64,000 nucleotides of DNA from Martelella alba. GTDB taxonomy: Bacteria; Pseudomonadota; Gammaproteobacteria; Enterobacterales; Enterobacteriaceae. The number at the start of each line of letters is the position of its first letter. The first letter of the stretch is position 1. The stretch is taken from contig NZ_SZPQ01000014.1 of NCBI RefSeq assembly GCF_005217455.1, forward strand, positions 1 to 64,000, read 5' to 3'. The notes under the pieces are model-generated. The model saw only the letters and a list, made by a program, of their open reading frames with translations, was not told where the DNA came from and searched no databases. The position numbers and the translations under genes were made by a program. Below are positions 1 through 8,661 of this stretch, piece after piece.

Positions 1-1
1 C

Positions 2-100
2 GCCGTGGATGGTGAGCCTGAGCGGCATTTTTTAGTAACCGGAGAGTCCGTTCCACATTATGAGGCCCATCCGATCAGCGCGGACAAGGACGGTGAGTGA
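2..100 (+). CDS. C-terminal end of a prophage protein (partial)
   Basis: An open frame enters from the left edge and runs 32 codons to a TGA at 98-100, which overlaps the ATG of the next gene (TGATG). The visible end is polar and acidic and ends in KDGE. The stop/start overlap and shared strand support a real upstream gene in the same operon. There is too little sequence to assign a family. Confidence 0.55.
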   Translation, partial: AVDGEPERHFLVTGESVPHYEAHPISADKDGE

Positions 101-453
101 TGGACTACTGCGATATAGACGCCCCGTCTTGTTTTAAAGAAATCACCAGAACGGCGCGAAAACAACACAAATGCTGTGAATGCCGACATCCTATTATGCC
201 CGGTGATAAATACGTTTATTATTCTGGCGTATGGGATGGTGAACCGGCTGATTTTAAACGATGTCTGATTTGCGACGAAGTGGCGAAGAAGTTCAGTGAA
301 ATTCATGATTGTGCAGTATGTTTTCGCGGGCTGCGCGCAGAGTTTAGCGACTATCAAGAACAAAGCGACACATACGCATCGTTAGCTGAAATCCTTGGTG
401 TGTCCGTCGAGAAAATAAAACATGTTCTCGGGGAGAAATGGTTTGATGCCTAA
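100..453 (+). CDS. Cys-rich, putative zinc-binding prophage protein
   Basis: A 117-residue protein. I chose the ATG at 100 because it overlaps the preceding stop; a GTG one codon earlier is an alternative. Cysteine clusters (CCEC near residue 24, CLIC near 54, CAVC near 71) suggest a zinc-ribbon-like fold that could bind nucleic acid or protein. The C-terminal third is charged and probably helical. I do not recognise a named family. It begins the visible chain of small prophage genes and is followed by a 50-bp gap before the next start. Function unknown; being a real gene is likely from context and length. Confidence 0.7.
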   Translation: MDYCDIDAPSCFKEITRTARKQHKCCECRHPIMPGDKYVYYSGVWDGEPADFKRCLICDEVAKKFSEIHDCAVCFRGLRAEFSDYQEQSDTYASLAEILGVSVEKIKHVLGEKWFDA

Positions 454-503
454 ATCCCCCGCCGAACGTAAATCCTAATCATCATAATTTCAGGATATCC
501 CAT

Positions 504-788
504 ATGCAAATCTCTATCGGAGATCGGTACGTCATCACGTCCGATAAATATCAGTTCATCCTCAACCAGAAAATGAGGTTCAAAGACGGCAAAAACGCCG
601 GCGAGTCCTACCTGAAACAGATCGGTTTCTATCCGCGCATTAGCCAACTTGTTAATGCCTTAATAATGATTGATGCCCGTGAGGCTGATATAGAGTCCAT
701 GGCAGCGCTGGAGAAGCGTATAGCCCTATTCTGTGTGGAAATAGAGCTGGCATTCAATCAGGCGCCGAAAGAACCGGAGGTCGCATGA
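504..788 (+). CDS. DUF5405-like phage protein
   Basis: A 94-residue protein beginning with a segment that resembles the small DUF5405 proteins of P2-like and related enterobacterial prophages: an N-terminal strand-rich part with VITSDKYQFILN, then IGFYPRISQLVNALI, then a helical tail. The family has no known biochemical role. Its stop overlaps the start of the next gene (ATGA), which argues for translational coupling. The family call rests on remembered sequence pattern and was not checked by search. Confidence 0.7.
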   Translation: MQISIGDRYVITSDKYQFILNQKMRFKDGKNAGESYLKQIGFYPRISQLVNALIMIDAREADIESMAALEKRIALFCVEIELAFNQAPKEPEVA

Positions 789-961
789 GCTACGCAGAAT
801 TAGCAGCAAAAGCTGCCGCTTTGGAGCGCGCCAATAAATTTTCAGAGGCACAGGATATTTGGCAGCAGGCATATAAATTGGCAGCAGGTGAAAATTTGGC
901 ATGGACATTGTGCCGGGCTGAATATTGTCAGATGGCAATAACTCGAGAGTGGAGTAGATAA
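785..961 (+). CDS. ANR-type small regulator-like protein
   Basis: A 58-residue protein with the pattern AAALERANKFSEAQDIWQQA followed by a conserved tryptophan and a late RAEYC segment. This matches small phage-borne ANR-family proteins (AraC negative regulators) common in enterobacterial prophages. Known members bind AraC-type regulators or act as small transcriptional modulators; whether this copy does so is unknown. It overlaps the previous stop by four bases (ATGA), and its TAA at 959-961 overlaps the next ATG, so it is tightly embedded in the operon. Confidence 0.68.
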   Translation: MSYAELAAKAAALERANKFSEAQDIWQQAYKLAAGENLAWTLCRAEYCQMAITREWSR

Positions 962-1749
962 TGGCGAATTCATTTCGGCAAATGAAAAATAATGGAATTT
1001 TGAAACGCACTGATTCTGGCATGTTTATTCGTCTGGACGATATCCACGTTAAACCCGGTTTCAACAAACGCGATGATGATGAACGTACCCGACTGGCAGA
1101 CGATGAACTGTTCCAATTTCTGATGGGCGGCGGAATTGTACCGGCATTGGAGGTACAGGCGCGGGATGACGGCGGCGTCTGGGTCGTGGAGGGCCATCGC
1201 CGGCGCCGTTGTTACGAACGCTGCCGAGAATCGGGTAAACCAGTTGAATGGATAGCCGTTACGCCGTTTGACGGCAACGACGTTGACCGCCTGGCCCGCA
1301 TTATGACCAGTAACAATCAATTACCGTTAACACCGCTGGAACAGTCCGCCGTTGTCCGCGAGATGGCTGCATTCAACCTATCACCCGATGAGATAGCCAA
1401 AAAAATAAACAAATCACGGGCCACGGTTGACCGCCTGATGATCCTCTCTCGCTCCAATCATGACGTTCAGCAAATGGTGAAATCCGGCGAGGTGGCAGTT
1501 GACGTGGCCGTTGACCGGGTACGCAAGGAGGGTGAATCAGCGGGGGAATCGTTGGCCGTCGACGTTGAGAAAGCCAAAGCTCAGGGAAAGGCGAAAGTCA
1601 CAAAGTCAATCGCTCAGCCGCAATTCAGCGCCAAATCATCCCGCCGGTTGTGCGAACTACTCTATGACGCGCCGTCGGAAATATTCTCAGAGTTGGACGG
1701 CCGCGACGAAATTCTGCAAATACTGACGGAATACCGGGAGGGAAAATGA
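961..1749 (+). CDS. ParB-like N-terminal domain protein
   Basis: A 262-residue protein with a ParB/Srx-type N-terminal domain: a strand with RLDDIHVKPGFNKR (residues 24-37) and the signature GHRRRRC at 79-85. A helix-turn-helix segment lies near residues 138-162 (LSPDEIAKKINKSRATVDRLM). The C-terminal 80 residues are charged and variable. ParB-fold proteins bind DNA and CTP and act in partition or as nucleases, but phage copies lacking a ParA partner have unclear roles. No parA is visible nearby. The gene is coupled to its neighbours by overlaps at both ends (TAATG and ATGA), next to the methylase gene. Confidence 0.8.
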   Translation: MANSFRQMKNNGILKRTDSGMFIRLDDIHVKPGFNKRDDDERTRLADDELFQFLMGGGIVPALEVQARDDGGVWVVEGHRRRRCYERCRESGKPVEWIAVTPFDGNDVDRLARIMTSNNQLPLTPLEQSAVVREMAAFNLSPDEIAKKINKSRATVDRLMILSRSNHDVQQMVKSGEVAVDVAVDRVRKEGESAGESLAVDVEKAKAQGKAKVTKSIAQPQFSAKSSRRLCELLYDAPSEIFSELDGRDEILQILTEYREGK

Positions 1750-2570
1750 CAACAATAAAGCATCCAGCCATCCGCTATCATGGCGGTAAATTCCGTGTTG
1801 CGCCATGGATAATAAACCATTTCCCGTCACATACCTGTTACGTCGAGCCATTTGGCGGGGCGGCATCGGTGCTATTACGCAAGGAACGTAGTTATGCCGA
1901 GGTATACAACGATTTGGATAGTGATGTGGTAAACCTATTCACCGTTCTCCGAAATGCTGAGCAGCGGGCCGAATTGGTCGAGGCTTGCATTCTTACCCAC
2001 TACTCCCGAGATGAGTTCATGGGAGCCTATGAAAAAGCCTATACCGCAGTAGAGCGCGCTAGGCGTTTGGTTGTTCGGGCAACAATGGGATTCGGATCAG
2101 CCGGCGCAACAAAGGGTACGACTGGATTTCGCCTCGATACTAAGCGCCCATGCGCTACCGCCCAGCATCTATGGTCGAGAATGCCGGATAATCTAGCGGC
2201 CGTTGGACAACGGTTTGACGGCGTTCTCGTTGAAAATCGTGACGCTATTTTGTGCATGCAAGACCATGATGACGAGCAGACGTTACATTACGTTGATCCA
2301 CCATATATTCACGATACTCGCGTAATGACCAGCAAATATTACAGGCATGAAATGGATGACCAGCAGCATTTATGTCTGATAGATGCCGTCACACATCTGC
2401 GGGGCATGGTAATAATCAGCGGTTACGATACTGAAATGTATAACGACATGCTGATCGGATGGAAAAAGGAAAATAAACAATCCTCGGCAGCAGGAAAAAA
2501 AGGGTCTGTTATCAGAACTGAATGTCTATGGCTAAGTCCCAACTGCAAAGAACATCAGCAGGCGGCATGA
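1746..2570 (+). CDS. Phage DNA N6-adenine methyltransferase (D12 class)
   Basis: A 274-residue enzyme predicted to transfer a methyl group from S-adenosylmethionine to adenine N6 in DNA. The SAM-binding motif VEPFGGAASVLL is at about 33-44 and the catalytic DPPY at 184-187, in the order expected for Dam/D12-family enzymes. The N-terminal YHGGK also fits the family. No restriction endonuclease gene is next to it, so it is most simply an orphan phage methylase that could protect phage DNA or alter regulation. Target sequence cannot be read from the protein; GATC is common for this class but unproven here. The start overlaps the previous stop (ATGA). Confidence 0.9.
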   Translation: MTTIKHPAIRYHGGKFRVAPWIINHFPSHTCYVEPFGGAASVLLRKERSYAEVYNDLDSDVVNLFTVLRNAEQRAELVEACILTHYSRDEFMGAYEKAYTAVERARRLVVRATMGFGSAGATKGTTGFRLDTKRPCATAQHLWSRMPDNLAAVGQRFDGVLVENRDAILCMQDHDDEQTLHYVDPPYIHDTRVMTSKYYRHEMDDQQHLCLIDAVTHLRGMVIISGYDTEMYNDMLIGWKKENKQSSAAGKKGSVIRTECLWLSPNCKEHQQAA

Positions 2571-2594
2571 AAAATTCATCCGGAGTAAAGGAGT

Positions 2595-2825
2595 ATGTCG
2601 CCTGAAATAGAGAACGCCCTCCGTTCGGTGGCCCGACGATGCCGCGATGAAATCCTGAAGTCCATCAAAGGTAAACCAAAAACCGAATACGACTCAATTT
2701 TTACCACCCATCTCGATAAATACGCCGCACAAATCCAATGCCTTCCGCCGGGTACATATCCAGCAAAACAATGGCTCGCCTATTTTGTGCGCCTTATCGA
2801 CAGGGAGCAACGAGGTGAAGTATGA
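2595..2825 (+). CDS. Hypothetical prophage protein
   Basis: A 76-residue protein with no family I recognise. It is preceded by a good ribosome-binding sequence (GGAGTAAAGGAG) and its stop overlaps the ATG of the excisionase-like gene (ATGA at 2822), so it is likely translated. The sequence is mixed helical, with an early RSVARRCRDEI segment and a tryptophan-containing C-terminal helix, and has no signal peptide or membrane segment. Position just before excisionase suggests a small phage accessory or control protein, which is inference. Confidence 0.65.
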   Translation: MSPEIENALRSVARRCRDEILKSIKGKPKTEYDSIFTTHLDKYAAQIQCLPPGTYPAKQWLAYFVRLIDREQRGEV

Positions 2826-3190
2826 CCGATATCAATATCGGCGATGAGGTGTTTACTCTCATAGAAGCCGCGAAATTCCTCAAAAAAAGCCCGCGCACCG
2901 TCCGATCTCTCATTGCATCTAAACGTCTGCCAGCCGGGAAAAGTGGCCCCAATGGTGGTGGGGTACTGGAAATTTTGAGGTCGGACTGCATTGATTATGT
3001 CCGCCGGAAAACTCACAATCAGGCCGTGAATGCAGAGGACGGCCATACACAGAGGGAAAATGAGGTATGGCTCTCAAGCAACGTTACGGAAATTGGTACT
3101 GCGATTTCGTCGCGCCAAGTGGAAAAAGAATTAGGCGCTGCCTTGGCACGACAGACAAGAAACAGGCGCAGGAACTCTACGATAAGTTAA
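2822..3190 (+). CDS. Excisionase-like helix-turn-helix protein
   Basis: A 122-residue protein whose first 75 residues form a MerR/excisionase-type winged helix-turn-helix ([20 protein letters not shown], then [15 protein letters not shown]), typical of DNA-bending Xis proteins that direct integrase towards excision. The C-terminal 40 residues are encoded in a different frame over the first 124 bp of the integrase gene. I kept the full frame because xis genes often overlap int, but the tail may be little more than a consequence of that overlap. Its start overlaps the previous stop by four bases. A role as a transcriptional repressor is possible. Confidence 0.8.
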   Translation: MTDINIGDEVFTLIEAAKFLKKSPRTVRSLIASKRLPAGKSGPNGGGVLEILRSDCIDYVRRKTHNQAVNAEDGHTQRENEVWLSSNVTEIGTAISSRQVEKELGAALARQTRNRRRNSTIS

Positions 3191-4230
3191 AGGCCGAGGC
3201 ATGGAGGGTTGAGCGTCTGGGGGAGATAGCGGAACACACGTTTGATCAGGCGTGTTTACGTTGGCTAAATGAGAAGGACCTCAAGCGGTCCCTTGATGAT
3301 GACCGCACTAAAATAGAGTTTTTTCTCGGACATTTCCAGGGACAGGCGTTATCGAGCATCACGGAAGATAAAATCGTCTCGGCCACATCACGAATGATTG
3401 ACCGTCGCCATAGACGCATCTGGGAGACCCGCAGGGACGCCGCGATACGCAAGGGATTGCCCATACCTGATTATAAAGAAAAGCTGATATCGGCCTCCAC
3501 TCGCAGCCAGTACCTATCATTCATTCGCAGCCTGCTACGGATAGCGGCCGATGAATGGAAATGGTTGCGGCAGGCTCCAATAATCAAGACAAGGAAACCA
3601 ATCAGTAAACGGATCCGCTGGCTGACCGAGGAAGAGGCCGGCAGATTGATTGAATGCATGCCGGAGGGGTTTAAGCCAGTGGTTATATTTGCGCTGGCTA
3701 CCGGATTGCGCCGCTCCAACATCATCGATCTGGAATGGCAACAAATAAACCTGCAAAGGAAAGTTGCCTGGATAAACCCTGAGAACGCCAAGGCAGGGAA
3801 GGCAATCGGCGTAGCACTGAACGATACGGCCTGTAAGGTGTTGCGAGACCAGATAGGCCGACACTCGCGTTATGTGTTCGTCCATACCAGCGCATGGCAC
3901 CGGGCAGATGGAACAAAAACGCAAGAAGTAAGAAAAATGCGCGTCGATGATAATTCAGCATGGCGGACTGGCCTCCGCCGTGCTGGCATCACAGATTTTC
4001 GTTTCCATGATCTGAGACATACATGGGCGAGCTGGTTAGTACAAGCCGGGGTTCCATTATCAGCATTGCAAGAAATGGGCGGATGGGAAAGCATCGAAAT
4101 GGTTCGTCGCTATGCCCATCTTTCGCCTAATCATCTCACAGAACACGCAAAGAAATTAGACGACATAATCGGGTTTCATGTCACTAATCTGGCACTTTGC
4201 GATTTTGAGGAGAAAAAGAGAGAAGCTTAA
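3067..4230 (+). CDS. int: Phage tyrosine integrase
   Basis: A 387-residue site-specific recombinase. The N-terminal 50 residues form an Arm-DNA-binding module ([18 protein letters not shown]). A SAM-like core-binding domain follows (about 55-170) and then the catalytic domain. Visible active-site residues are R215 in ATGLRR, H315 and R318 in HDLRHTW, W340 and the nucleophile Y349 in RRYAHLSP. It should cut and join the phage and bacterial attachment sites. The gene reads towards argU and stops 15 bp from the 3' end of that tRNA gene, consistent with insertion there. It overlaps the excisionase gene by 124 bp. The full set of catalytic residues suggests an active enzyme. Confidence 0.95.
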   Translation: MALKQRYGNWYCDFVAPSGKRIRRCLGTTDKKQAQELYDKLKAEAWRVERLGEIAEHTFDQACLRWLNEKDLKRSLDDDRTKIEFFLGHFQGQALSSITEDKIVSATSRMIDRRHRRIWETRRDAAIRKGLPIPDYKEKLISASTRSQYLSFIRSLLRIAADEWKWLRQAPIIKTRKPISKRIRWLTEEEAGRLIECMPEGFKPVVIFALATGLRRSNIIDLEWQQINLQRKVAWINPENAKAGKAIGVALNDTACKVLRDQIGRHSRYVFVHTSAWHRADGTKTQEVRKMRVDDNSAWRTGLRRAGITDFRFHDLRHTWASWLVQAGVPLSALQEMGGWESIEMVRRYAHLSPNHLTEHAKKLDDIIGFHVTNLALCDFEEKKREA

Positions 4231-4245
4231 CCTATTGATTTTAAA

Positions 4246-4322
4246 TGGTACGCCCTACAGGATTCGAACCTGTGACCTACGGCTTAGAAGGCCGTTGCTC
4301 TATCCAACTGAGCTAAGGGCGC
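4246..4322 (-). tRNA. argU: tRNA-Arg, anticodon TCT (argU), likely prophage attachment site
   Basis: A 77-nt cloverleaf with CCA encoded. The D arm, the anticodon loop with TCT reading AGA, the variable loop and the TTCGAAT T-loop are all clear, and the sequence is close to E. coli argU. The 3' strand reads AGGGCGT-A-CCA, giving a G1-U72 wobble and A73, where E. coli has a G-C pair and G73. The 3' end faces the integrase, so this half was probably supplied by the phage on integration. argU is also the insertion site of the E. coli prophage DLP12, next to folD. Confidence 0.96.
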
Positions 4323-4350
4323 GAGGATGGGAGACGGTTAACGCGTTTGG

Positions 4351-4378
4351 ATTATACGTAGCCGCCCGGTCCAGTCAA
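4351..4378 (-). promoter_or_regulatory. Sigma-70 promoter of argU
   Basis: On the minus strand TTGACT (4378-4373) is followed after 16 bp by a consensus TATAAT (4356-4351), placing the start about 20-25 bp before the tRNA. The near-consensus boxes suit a stable-RNA gene. Confidence 0.8.
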
Positions 4379-4500
4379 TGGCTTTCGGGTCAAGTGCTCG
4401 GATGATAAGCAAATGGTTTGCATTCAGTGCCTGACAGCAGGCCGCGCTTCTGCCAAAATAGCCCATCTCAGCAAGCTGAATGGATGGATTGGCAATACCG

Positions 4501-5364
4501 ATGGTCGCAAAACTCATTGATGGTAAAACCGTTGCCCAGCAAGTCAGAAATGAAGTCGCCGCCCAGGTCAAGGCGCGGCGGGCCGCGGGGAAACGCGCGC
4601 CTGGGCTGGCGGTGGTGTTGGTGGGGGATAATCCCGCCTCGGAAATCTATGTCGCCAACAAACGCAAGGCCTGTGAGGATGTCGGGTTCGTTTCGCGGTC
4701 GTATAATTTACCGTCCTCGATCACCGAGCCGGAACTCCTGGCGCTCATCGATCAGTTGAACGCCGACCAGACCATAGACGGTATCTTGATCCAACTCCCG
4801 CTGCCGCCAGGCATGGACAATATCAATGTACTCGAACGTATAGCGCCGCATAAGGATGTCGACGGCTTCCATCCCTATAACGTCGGCCGGTTATGCCAGC
4901 GCGCGCCGCTGCTGCGGCCCTGCACGCCCAAGGGCATTATTACTCTGCTGGAACGCTACCAGATCGATACCTACGGCGTTAATGCCGTGGTGGTGGGCGC
5001 CTCCAATATCGTCGGTCGGCCCATGAGCCTGGAACTGCTGTTGGCCGGCTGCACCGTCACCGTTACTCACCGCTTCACCCGCGATCTTAAGCGGCATATC
5101 GAAAACGCCGATATTCTGGTGGTGGCGGTCGGCAAGCCGGGCGTTATCGCCGGCGAGTGGATCAAGCCGGGCGCGGTGGTGTTGGATGTGGGCATCAACC
5201 GTCTGGACAACGGCAAGCTGGTCGGCGACGTGGATTTCGCCGTCGCTTCGCAGCGCGCATCCTACATCACCCCTGTGCCGGGCGGGGTCGGGCCGATGAC
5301 GGTGGCTACCCTAATTCAGAACACCTTGCAGGCCTGCGAGGAATTTCACGATAGCGCATCCTGA
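4501..5364 (+). CDS. folD: Bifunctional methylenetetrahydrofolate dehydrogenase/cyclohydrolase FolD
   Basis: A 287-residue cytosolic enzyme that interconverts 5,10-methylene-, methenyl- and 10-formyl-tetrahydrofolate using NADP, feeding purine and formyl-methionine synthesis. Active-site Y50 and K54 are present ([10 protein letters not shown]), as are the QLPLP motif, KDVDGFHP, the Rossmann loop [12 protein letters not shown] and the C-terminal PGGVGPMT. I start at the ATG at 4501 to match family length (288 in E. coli); an in-frame ATG 21 bp upstream would add residues not seen in the family. It is the first host gene beyond the prophage, as in E. coli, where folD also neighbours argU. Confidence 0.97.
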   Translation: MVAKLIDGKTVAQQVRNEVAAQVKARRAAGKRAPGLAVVLVGDNPASEIYVANKRKACEDVGFVSRSYNLPSSITEPELLALIDQLNADQTIDGILIQLPLPPGMDNINVLERIAPHKDVDGFHPYNVGRLCQRAPLLRPCTPKGIITLLERYQIDTYGVNAVVVGASNIVGRPMSLELLLAGCTVTVTHRFTRDLKRHIENADILVVAVGKPGVIAGEWIKPGAVVLDVGINRLDNGKLVGDVDFAVASQRASYITPVPGGVGPMTVATLIQNTLQACEEFHDSAS

Positions 5365-5376
5365 AGGCATAGCATT

Positions 5377-5589
5377 ATGGACACGTTTTCTTTGGCGGGG
5401 CATCCCCATATCGCATTGTGCGATTTACTGAAATTTTTAGGCTGGTGTCCAAGCGGCGCGGCGGCCAAAATCGTTATCGATGACGGGCAGGTCACGGTGG
5501 ACGGCATGGTGGAAACTCGCAAACGCTGTAAAATCCAGGCATCACAGCAAGTGGCGTATCACGGGCAGGTAATAAAAGTCATCGCGTGA
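5377..5589 (+). CDS. ybcJ: S4-domain RNA-binding protein YbcJ
   Basis: A 70-residue protein made almost entirely of an S4-like RNA-binding fold (LCDLLKFLGWCPSGAAAKIVIDDGQVTVDG, then the conserved ETRKRCKI). E. coli YbcJ has the same length and near-identical core motifs. The family binds RNA and may associate with ribosomes, but its target is not established. It lies 12 bp after folD and is probably cotranscribed with it. It ends 31 bp before the convergent cysS. Confidence 0.95.
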   Translation: MDTFSLAGHPHIALCDLLKFLGWCPSGAAAKIVIDDGQVTVDGMVETRKRCKIQASQQVAYHGQVIKVIA

Positions 5590-5620
5590 ACGGCGGCGTG
5601 AACCGCCGAAAGCGGCGCCG

Positions 5621-7006
5621 TCAGCCACGGCGCCACACAGTCCCTTGCGGACCATCCTCCAGCACGATGCCCATTTCGGTAAGCTTGGCACGGGCTTCAT
5701 CCGCCAATGCCCAGTTCTTAGTCTTGCGGGCATCGTTGCGTTGCTTGATCAACGCTTCGATCCGCGCGTTGTCATCACCACCGGCGCCGGCGCTGTTTTG
5801 CAGGAATTGCTCAGGATCCTGCCCCAGCAGTCCGAGCACCTCGCCCAATTGCCGCAGAGTGGCCGCCAGGCCGTTCGCTCCGGCGGGATCTTCCGCTTTA
5901 AGACGGTTCAGGTCCCGCGCCATATCAAACAGCACCGAATACGCTTCCGGCGTATTGAAATCGTCGTCCATCGCCGCGTTGAATCGGTCCACAAACGCCT
6001 CGCCGCCAGCCGGAACCACCGCCGGATCGGTCCCGCGCAAGGCGATATAGAGCCTCTCCAGCGCCGCTCGCGCCTGCTTGAGGTTTTCTTCGCTGTAATT
6101 CAGTTGACTGCGATAATGGCCGGACATCAGAAAATAACGTACTGTTTCGGCATCATAATAGTGCAACACATCACGCACAGTAAAAAAGTTGTTCAGGGAC
6201 TTGGACATTTTTTCCCGATCAACCATTACCATACCGGAATGCATCCAGTAATTAACGTAAGGTCCGTCATGGGCGCAACCTGATTGGGCCAGCTCGTTTT
6301 CATGATGGGGAAACATCAGATCCGATCCGCCGCCATGGATATCGAAATGATTGCCAAGTTGCTTGCAATTCATGGCCGAGCATTCAATATGCCAGCCGGG
6401 ACGGCCTGCGCCCCAAGGCGAGGGCCAGCTTGGCTCGCCGGCCTTGGACATTTTCCACAACACGAAATCCATGGGATTGCGTTTGGCATCCGCCACTTCA
6501 ACCCGCGCGCCTGCCTGTAACTGTTCCAGGTCCTGGCGCGATAACGCGCCGTAGGACGGGTCGGTGGCTACCGCGAACATCACATCGCCGTTATCGGCAA
6601 CATAGGCATGGTCTTTGCGCAGCAGTATTTCCACCAATTCAATGATATCGGCGATGTGGCGCGTTGCGCGGGGTTCATGATCGGGGCGCAAAATATTCAG
6701 CTGATCGAAGTCGCGATACATTTCGGCAATCATCCGATCGGTGAGATCGCCAATGGTCTCATTATTCAGGGCGGCGCGGTGAATTATCTTATCGTCAATA
6801 TCAGTGATATTGCGCACATAATCAACCTGATAACCCTTAAAGCGGAGATAGCGGGTCACCACATCGAAGGCCACGAAAGTCCGGCCGTGGCCAATATGGC
6901 AGAGATCATAAACCGTGATGCCACACACGTACATGCCTATTTTACCGGCATGGATAGGTTTAAATTCCTCTTTCTGTCTGGTCAGCGTATTAAAAATCTT
7001 GAGCAT
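5621..7006 (-). CDS. cysS: Cysteinyl-tRNA synthetase
   Basis: A 461-residue class I aminoacyl-tRNA synthetase that charges tRNA-Cys; length equals the E. coli enzyme. The zinc ligand C28 lies in YVCGITVYD, the HIGH signature is at 37-40, the second zinc cluster region (WHIECSAM and [13 protein letters not shown]) is intact and the KMSKS loop appears as [11 protein letters not shown] near 266. The C-terminal helical anticodon-binding region is complete. It is convergent with ybcJ and divergent from ppiB, sharing a 282-bp upstream region with the latter. Confidence 0.98.
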   Translation of the reverse strand: MLKIFNTLTRQKEEFKPIHAGKIGMYVCGITVYDLCHIGHGRTFVAFDVVTRYLRFKGYQVDYVRNITDIDDKIIHRAALNNETIGDLTDRMIAEMYRDFDQLNILRPDHEPRATRHIADIIELVEILLRKDHAYVADNGDVMFAVATDPSYGALSRQDLEQLQAGARVEVADAKRNPMDFVLWKMSKAGEPSWPSPWGAGRPGWHIECSAMNCKQLGNHFDIHGGGSDLMFPHHENELAQSGCAHDGPYVNYWMHSGMVMVDREKMSKSLNNFFTVRDVLHYYDAETVRYFLMSGHYRSQLNYSEENLKQARAALERLYIALRGTDPAVVPAGGEAFVDRFNAAMDDDFNTPEAYSVLFDMARDLNRLKAEDPAGANGLAATLRQLGEVLGLLGQDPEQFLQNSAGAGGDDNARIEALIKQRNDARKTKNWALADEARAKLTEMGIVLEDGPQGTVWRRG

Positions 7007-7288
7007 CTAGATTCATTCCATGGTGGTAACGAAGTACGCGCGTTTCCGGTAAGTTTAGCCGGGTTGCCGGCGGACGGGATATTGAAACCCGAAGCCGACG
7101 GGAATGCAAGGGCGGCCCCTATCCAACGTCAGAGCGGCGGCGCCCAATTGCAAAACCGCCGCCGGGAGAAAAGGAAACAGGACAAAACGGCGTCACATGC
7201 TGACTCACGGCCGGACTTATGTTATAAGTTCGGTCTGTTTGCTCACGTTAGTGAACAACTTCCTTTCCGATTCGTAGGATAACTATTT

Positions 7289-7783
7289 ATGGTCACTTTC
7301 CACACTAATCACGGCGACATTGTCATTAAAACCTTCGCCGATAAGGCTCCTCTCACCGTCGAGAACTTCCTCAATTACTGCCGCAGCGGTTTTTACGATA
7401 ATACCATTTTCCATCGCGTCATTAATGGTTTTATGATTCAGGGCGGCGGTTTTCAACCCGGCATGACCCAAAAAGCAACCCAGGCGCCAATTAAGAACGA
7501 GGCCAATAACGGTCTGAAAAATAATCGCGGCACGCTGGCCATGGCCCGCACCAATGATCCGCACTCCGCCACGGCGCAATTTTTTATCAATGTCGTGGAC
7601 AATGACTTCTTGAATTTCCGCTCCGAGCGGGCCGACGGTTGGGGCTATTGCGTCTTCGCCGAAGTCACTGACGGGCTGGAGGTGGTGGACAAAATCAAAT
7701 CTGTGACCACCGGGCGCAGCGGCATGCATCAGGATGTGCCGAAAGAGGATGTCGTTATCACACGCGTGACCGTGGACGAATAA
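7289..7783 (+). CDS. ppiB: Cytosolic peptidyl-prolyl isomerase B (cyclophilin)
   Basis: A 164-residue cyclophilin-type prolyl isomerase without signal peptide, so cytosolic. Conserved cyclophilin core segments [14 protein letters not shown], the [16 protein letters not shown] loop and the [14 protein letters not shown] strand are all present. E. coli PpiB also has 164 residues. It catalyses cis-trans isomerisation of Xaa-Pro bonds. The ATG follows AGGATAACTATTT. lpxH begins 11 bp downstream, so the pair probably shares a transcript. A short perfect palindrome (ACTTAT-GTT-ATAAGT) lies about 60 bp upstream. Confidence 0.97.
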   Translation: MVTFHTNHGDIVIKTFADKAPLTVENFLNYCRSGFYDNTIFHRVINGFMIQGGGFQPGMTQKATQAPIKNEANNGLKNNRGTLAMARTNDPHSATAQFFINVVDNDFLNFRSERADGWGYCVFAEVTDGLEVVDKIKSVTTGRSGMHQDVPKEDVVITRVTVDE

Positions 7784-7794
7784 TCATCGCAGCA

Positions 7795-8523
7795 ATGACG
7801 ACGCTGTTTATCGCAGATCTACACCTTAGCGACAAGGAACCGGCGATTACCGCCGGTTTTCTGCATTTTTTGCAAACCGAGGCCGTGCGTGCCGACGCGC
7901 TGTATATTTTGGGCGATCTGTTCGAAGCCTGGATCGGCGATGATGATCCCGCGCCGTTGCACGGTCGGGTCGCCGCGGCGTTGCGGACCCTGCACCAGCG
8001 CGGCGTGCCTTGCTATTTCATCCACGGCAACCGGGATTTTTTACTTGGCCGCCGCTACGCCGATGCCTGCGGCATGACGCTTTTGCCGCCGACGCAACGA
8101 CTGGAACTGGACGGACGGCCGATATTGATCCTGCATGGCGATACCCTATGTACCGATGATCTGGCCTATCAACGTTACCGCCGGCGGGTCAGTCGGCGTT
8201 GGCTGCAACGGCTGTTTCTCGCCCTACCGCTGCGTTGCCGTCTCGGCATCGCCGAACGAATGCGCGCCGGCAGTCGCCAAGCCAACCGCGCCAAGCCGCT
8301 GGAGATTATGGACGTCAATCCGCGAGCGGTAAGAGAACTGGCGGAACGCCATCAGGTTGAGTGGATCATCCACGGCCATACTCATCGCCCGGCAGTCCAT
8401 ATCGAACCGATTGCGGCCGGTACAGTACGCCGCGCGGTATTGGGCGCCTGGCATCAGCGGGGCTCGATGATCCGCGTCGATGCCCATGGCGTTGAACTGG
8501 TGGAATTCCCTTTCGGCGGGTAA
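7795..8523 (+). CDS. lpxH: UDP-2,3-diacylglucosamine pyrophosphatase LpxH
   Basis: A 242-residue calcineurin-like metallophosphoesterase that hydrolyses UDP-2,3-diacylglucosamine to lipid X and UMP in lipid A synthesis at the inner membrane surface. Metal-binding motifs occur in order: DLHL (residues 8-11), GDLFEAW with D41, GNRDF, HGDTL and the C-terminal GHTHRP. The amphipathic cap region (residues 120-180) is arginine-rich, as expected for membrane association. It starts 11 bp after ppiB, the same arrangement as in E. coli, and purE follows after a regulated gap. Confidence 0.97.
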   Translation: MTTLFIADLHLSDKEPAITAGFLHFLQTEAVRADALYILGDLFEAWIGDDDPAPLHGRVAAALRTLHQRGVPCYFIHGNRDFLLGRRYADACGMTLLPPTQRLELDGRPILILHGDTLCTDDLAYQRYRRRVSRRWLQRLFLALPLRCRLGIAERMRAGSRQANRAKPLEIMDVNPRAVRELAERHQVEWIIHGHTHRPAVHIEPIAAGTVRRAVLGAWHQRGSMIRVDAHGVELVEFPFGG

Positions 8524-8553
8524 AACCGGCCCCATTTCCGCTTTTCCCTAACC

Positions 8554-8569
8554 ACGCAACCGTTTTCCT
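8554..8569 (+). promoter_or_regulatory. PurR operator of purEK
   Basis: ACGCAACCGTTTTCCT matches the 16-bp PurR consensus ACGCAAACGTTTNCNT with one difference in the left half and lies 93 bp before purE. PurR with hypoxanthine or guanine represses purEK in E. coli from an equivalent site. Confidence 0.88.
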
Positions 8570-8661
8570 CGACGGCGACACATGTTATGCTCTACGCCCT
8601 CTTCCGTCGGTATCCCGCTATGCCGGCGAGCTGTCAATAAAATCACAGGAGCATTACGCGC

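Larger units (their letters stand above)
1..4245. mobile_element. Right end of a prophage integrated at argU
   Basis: All genes here read towards the tRNA and most are separated by ATGA- or TAATG-type overlaps, the packing expected of phage early or accessory modules. The block ends with an excisionase-like gene and a tyrosine integrase whose stop lies 15 bp before the 3' end of a tRNA-Arg gene, the classic attachment position. The DNA looks more AT-rich than the flanking folD region. The prophage continues beyond the left edge, so its other attachment site, its structural genes and whether it is intact cannot be judged. No terminase, capsid or lysis gene is in view. Confidence 0.88.

Noticed and set aside
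4480-4500. Upstream folD start adding MDGLAIP
   Set aside because: The added residues are not part of the FolD family; the ATG at 4501 gives the expected length and start.
5645-7282. Several long plus-strand frames opposite cysS
   Set aside because: Antisense shadows of a well-supported synthetase gene; GC-rich third positions create open frames.
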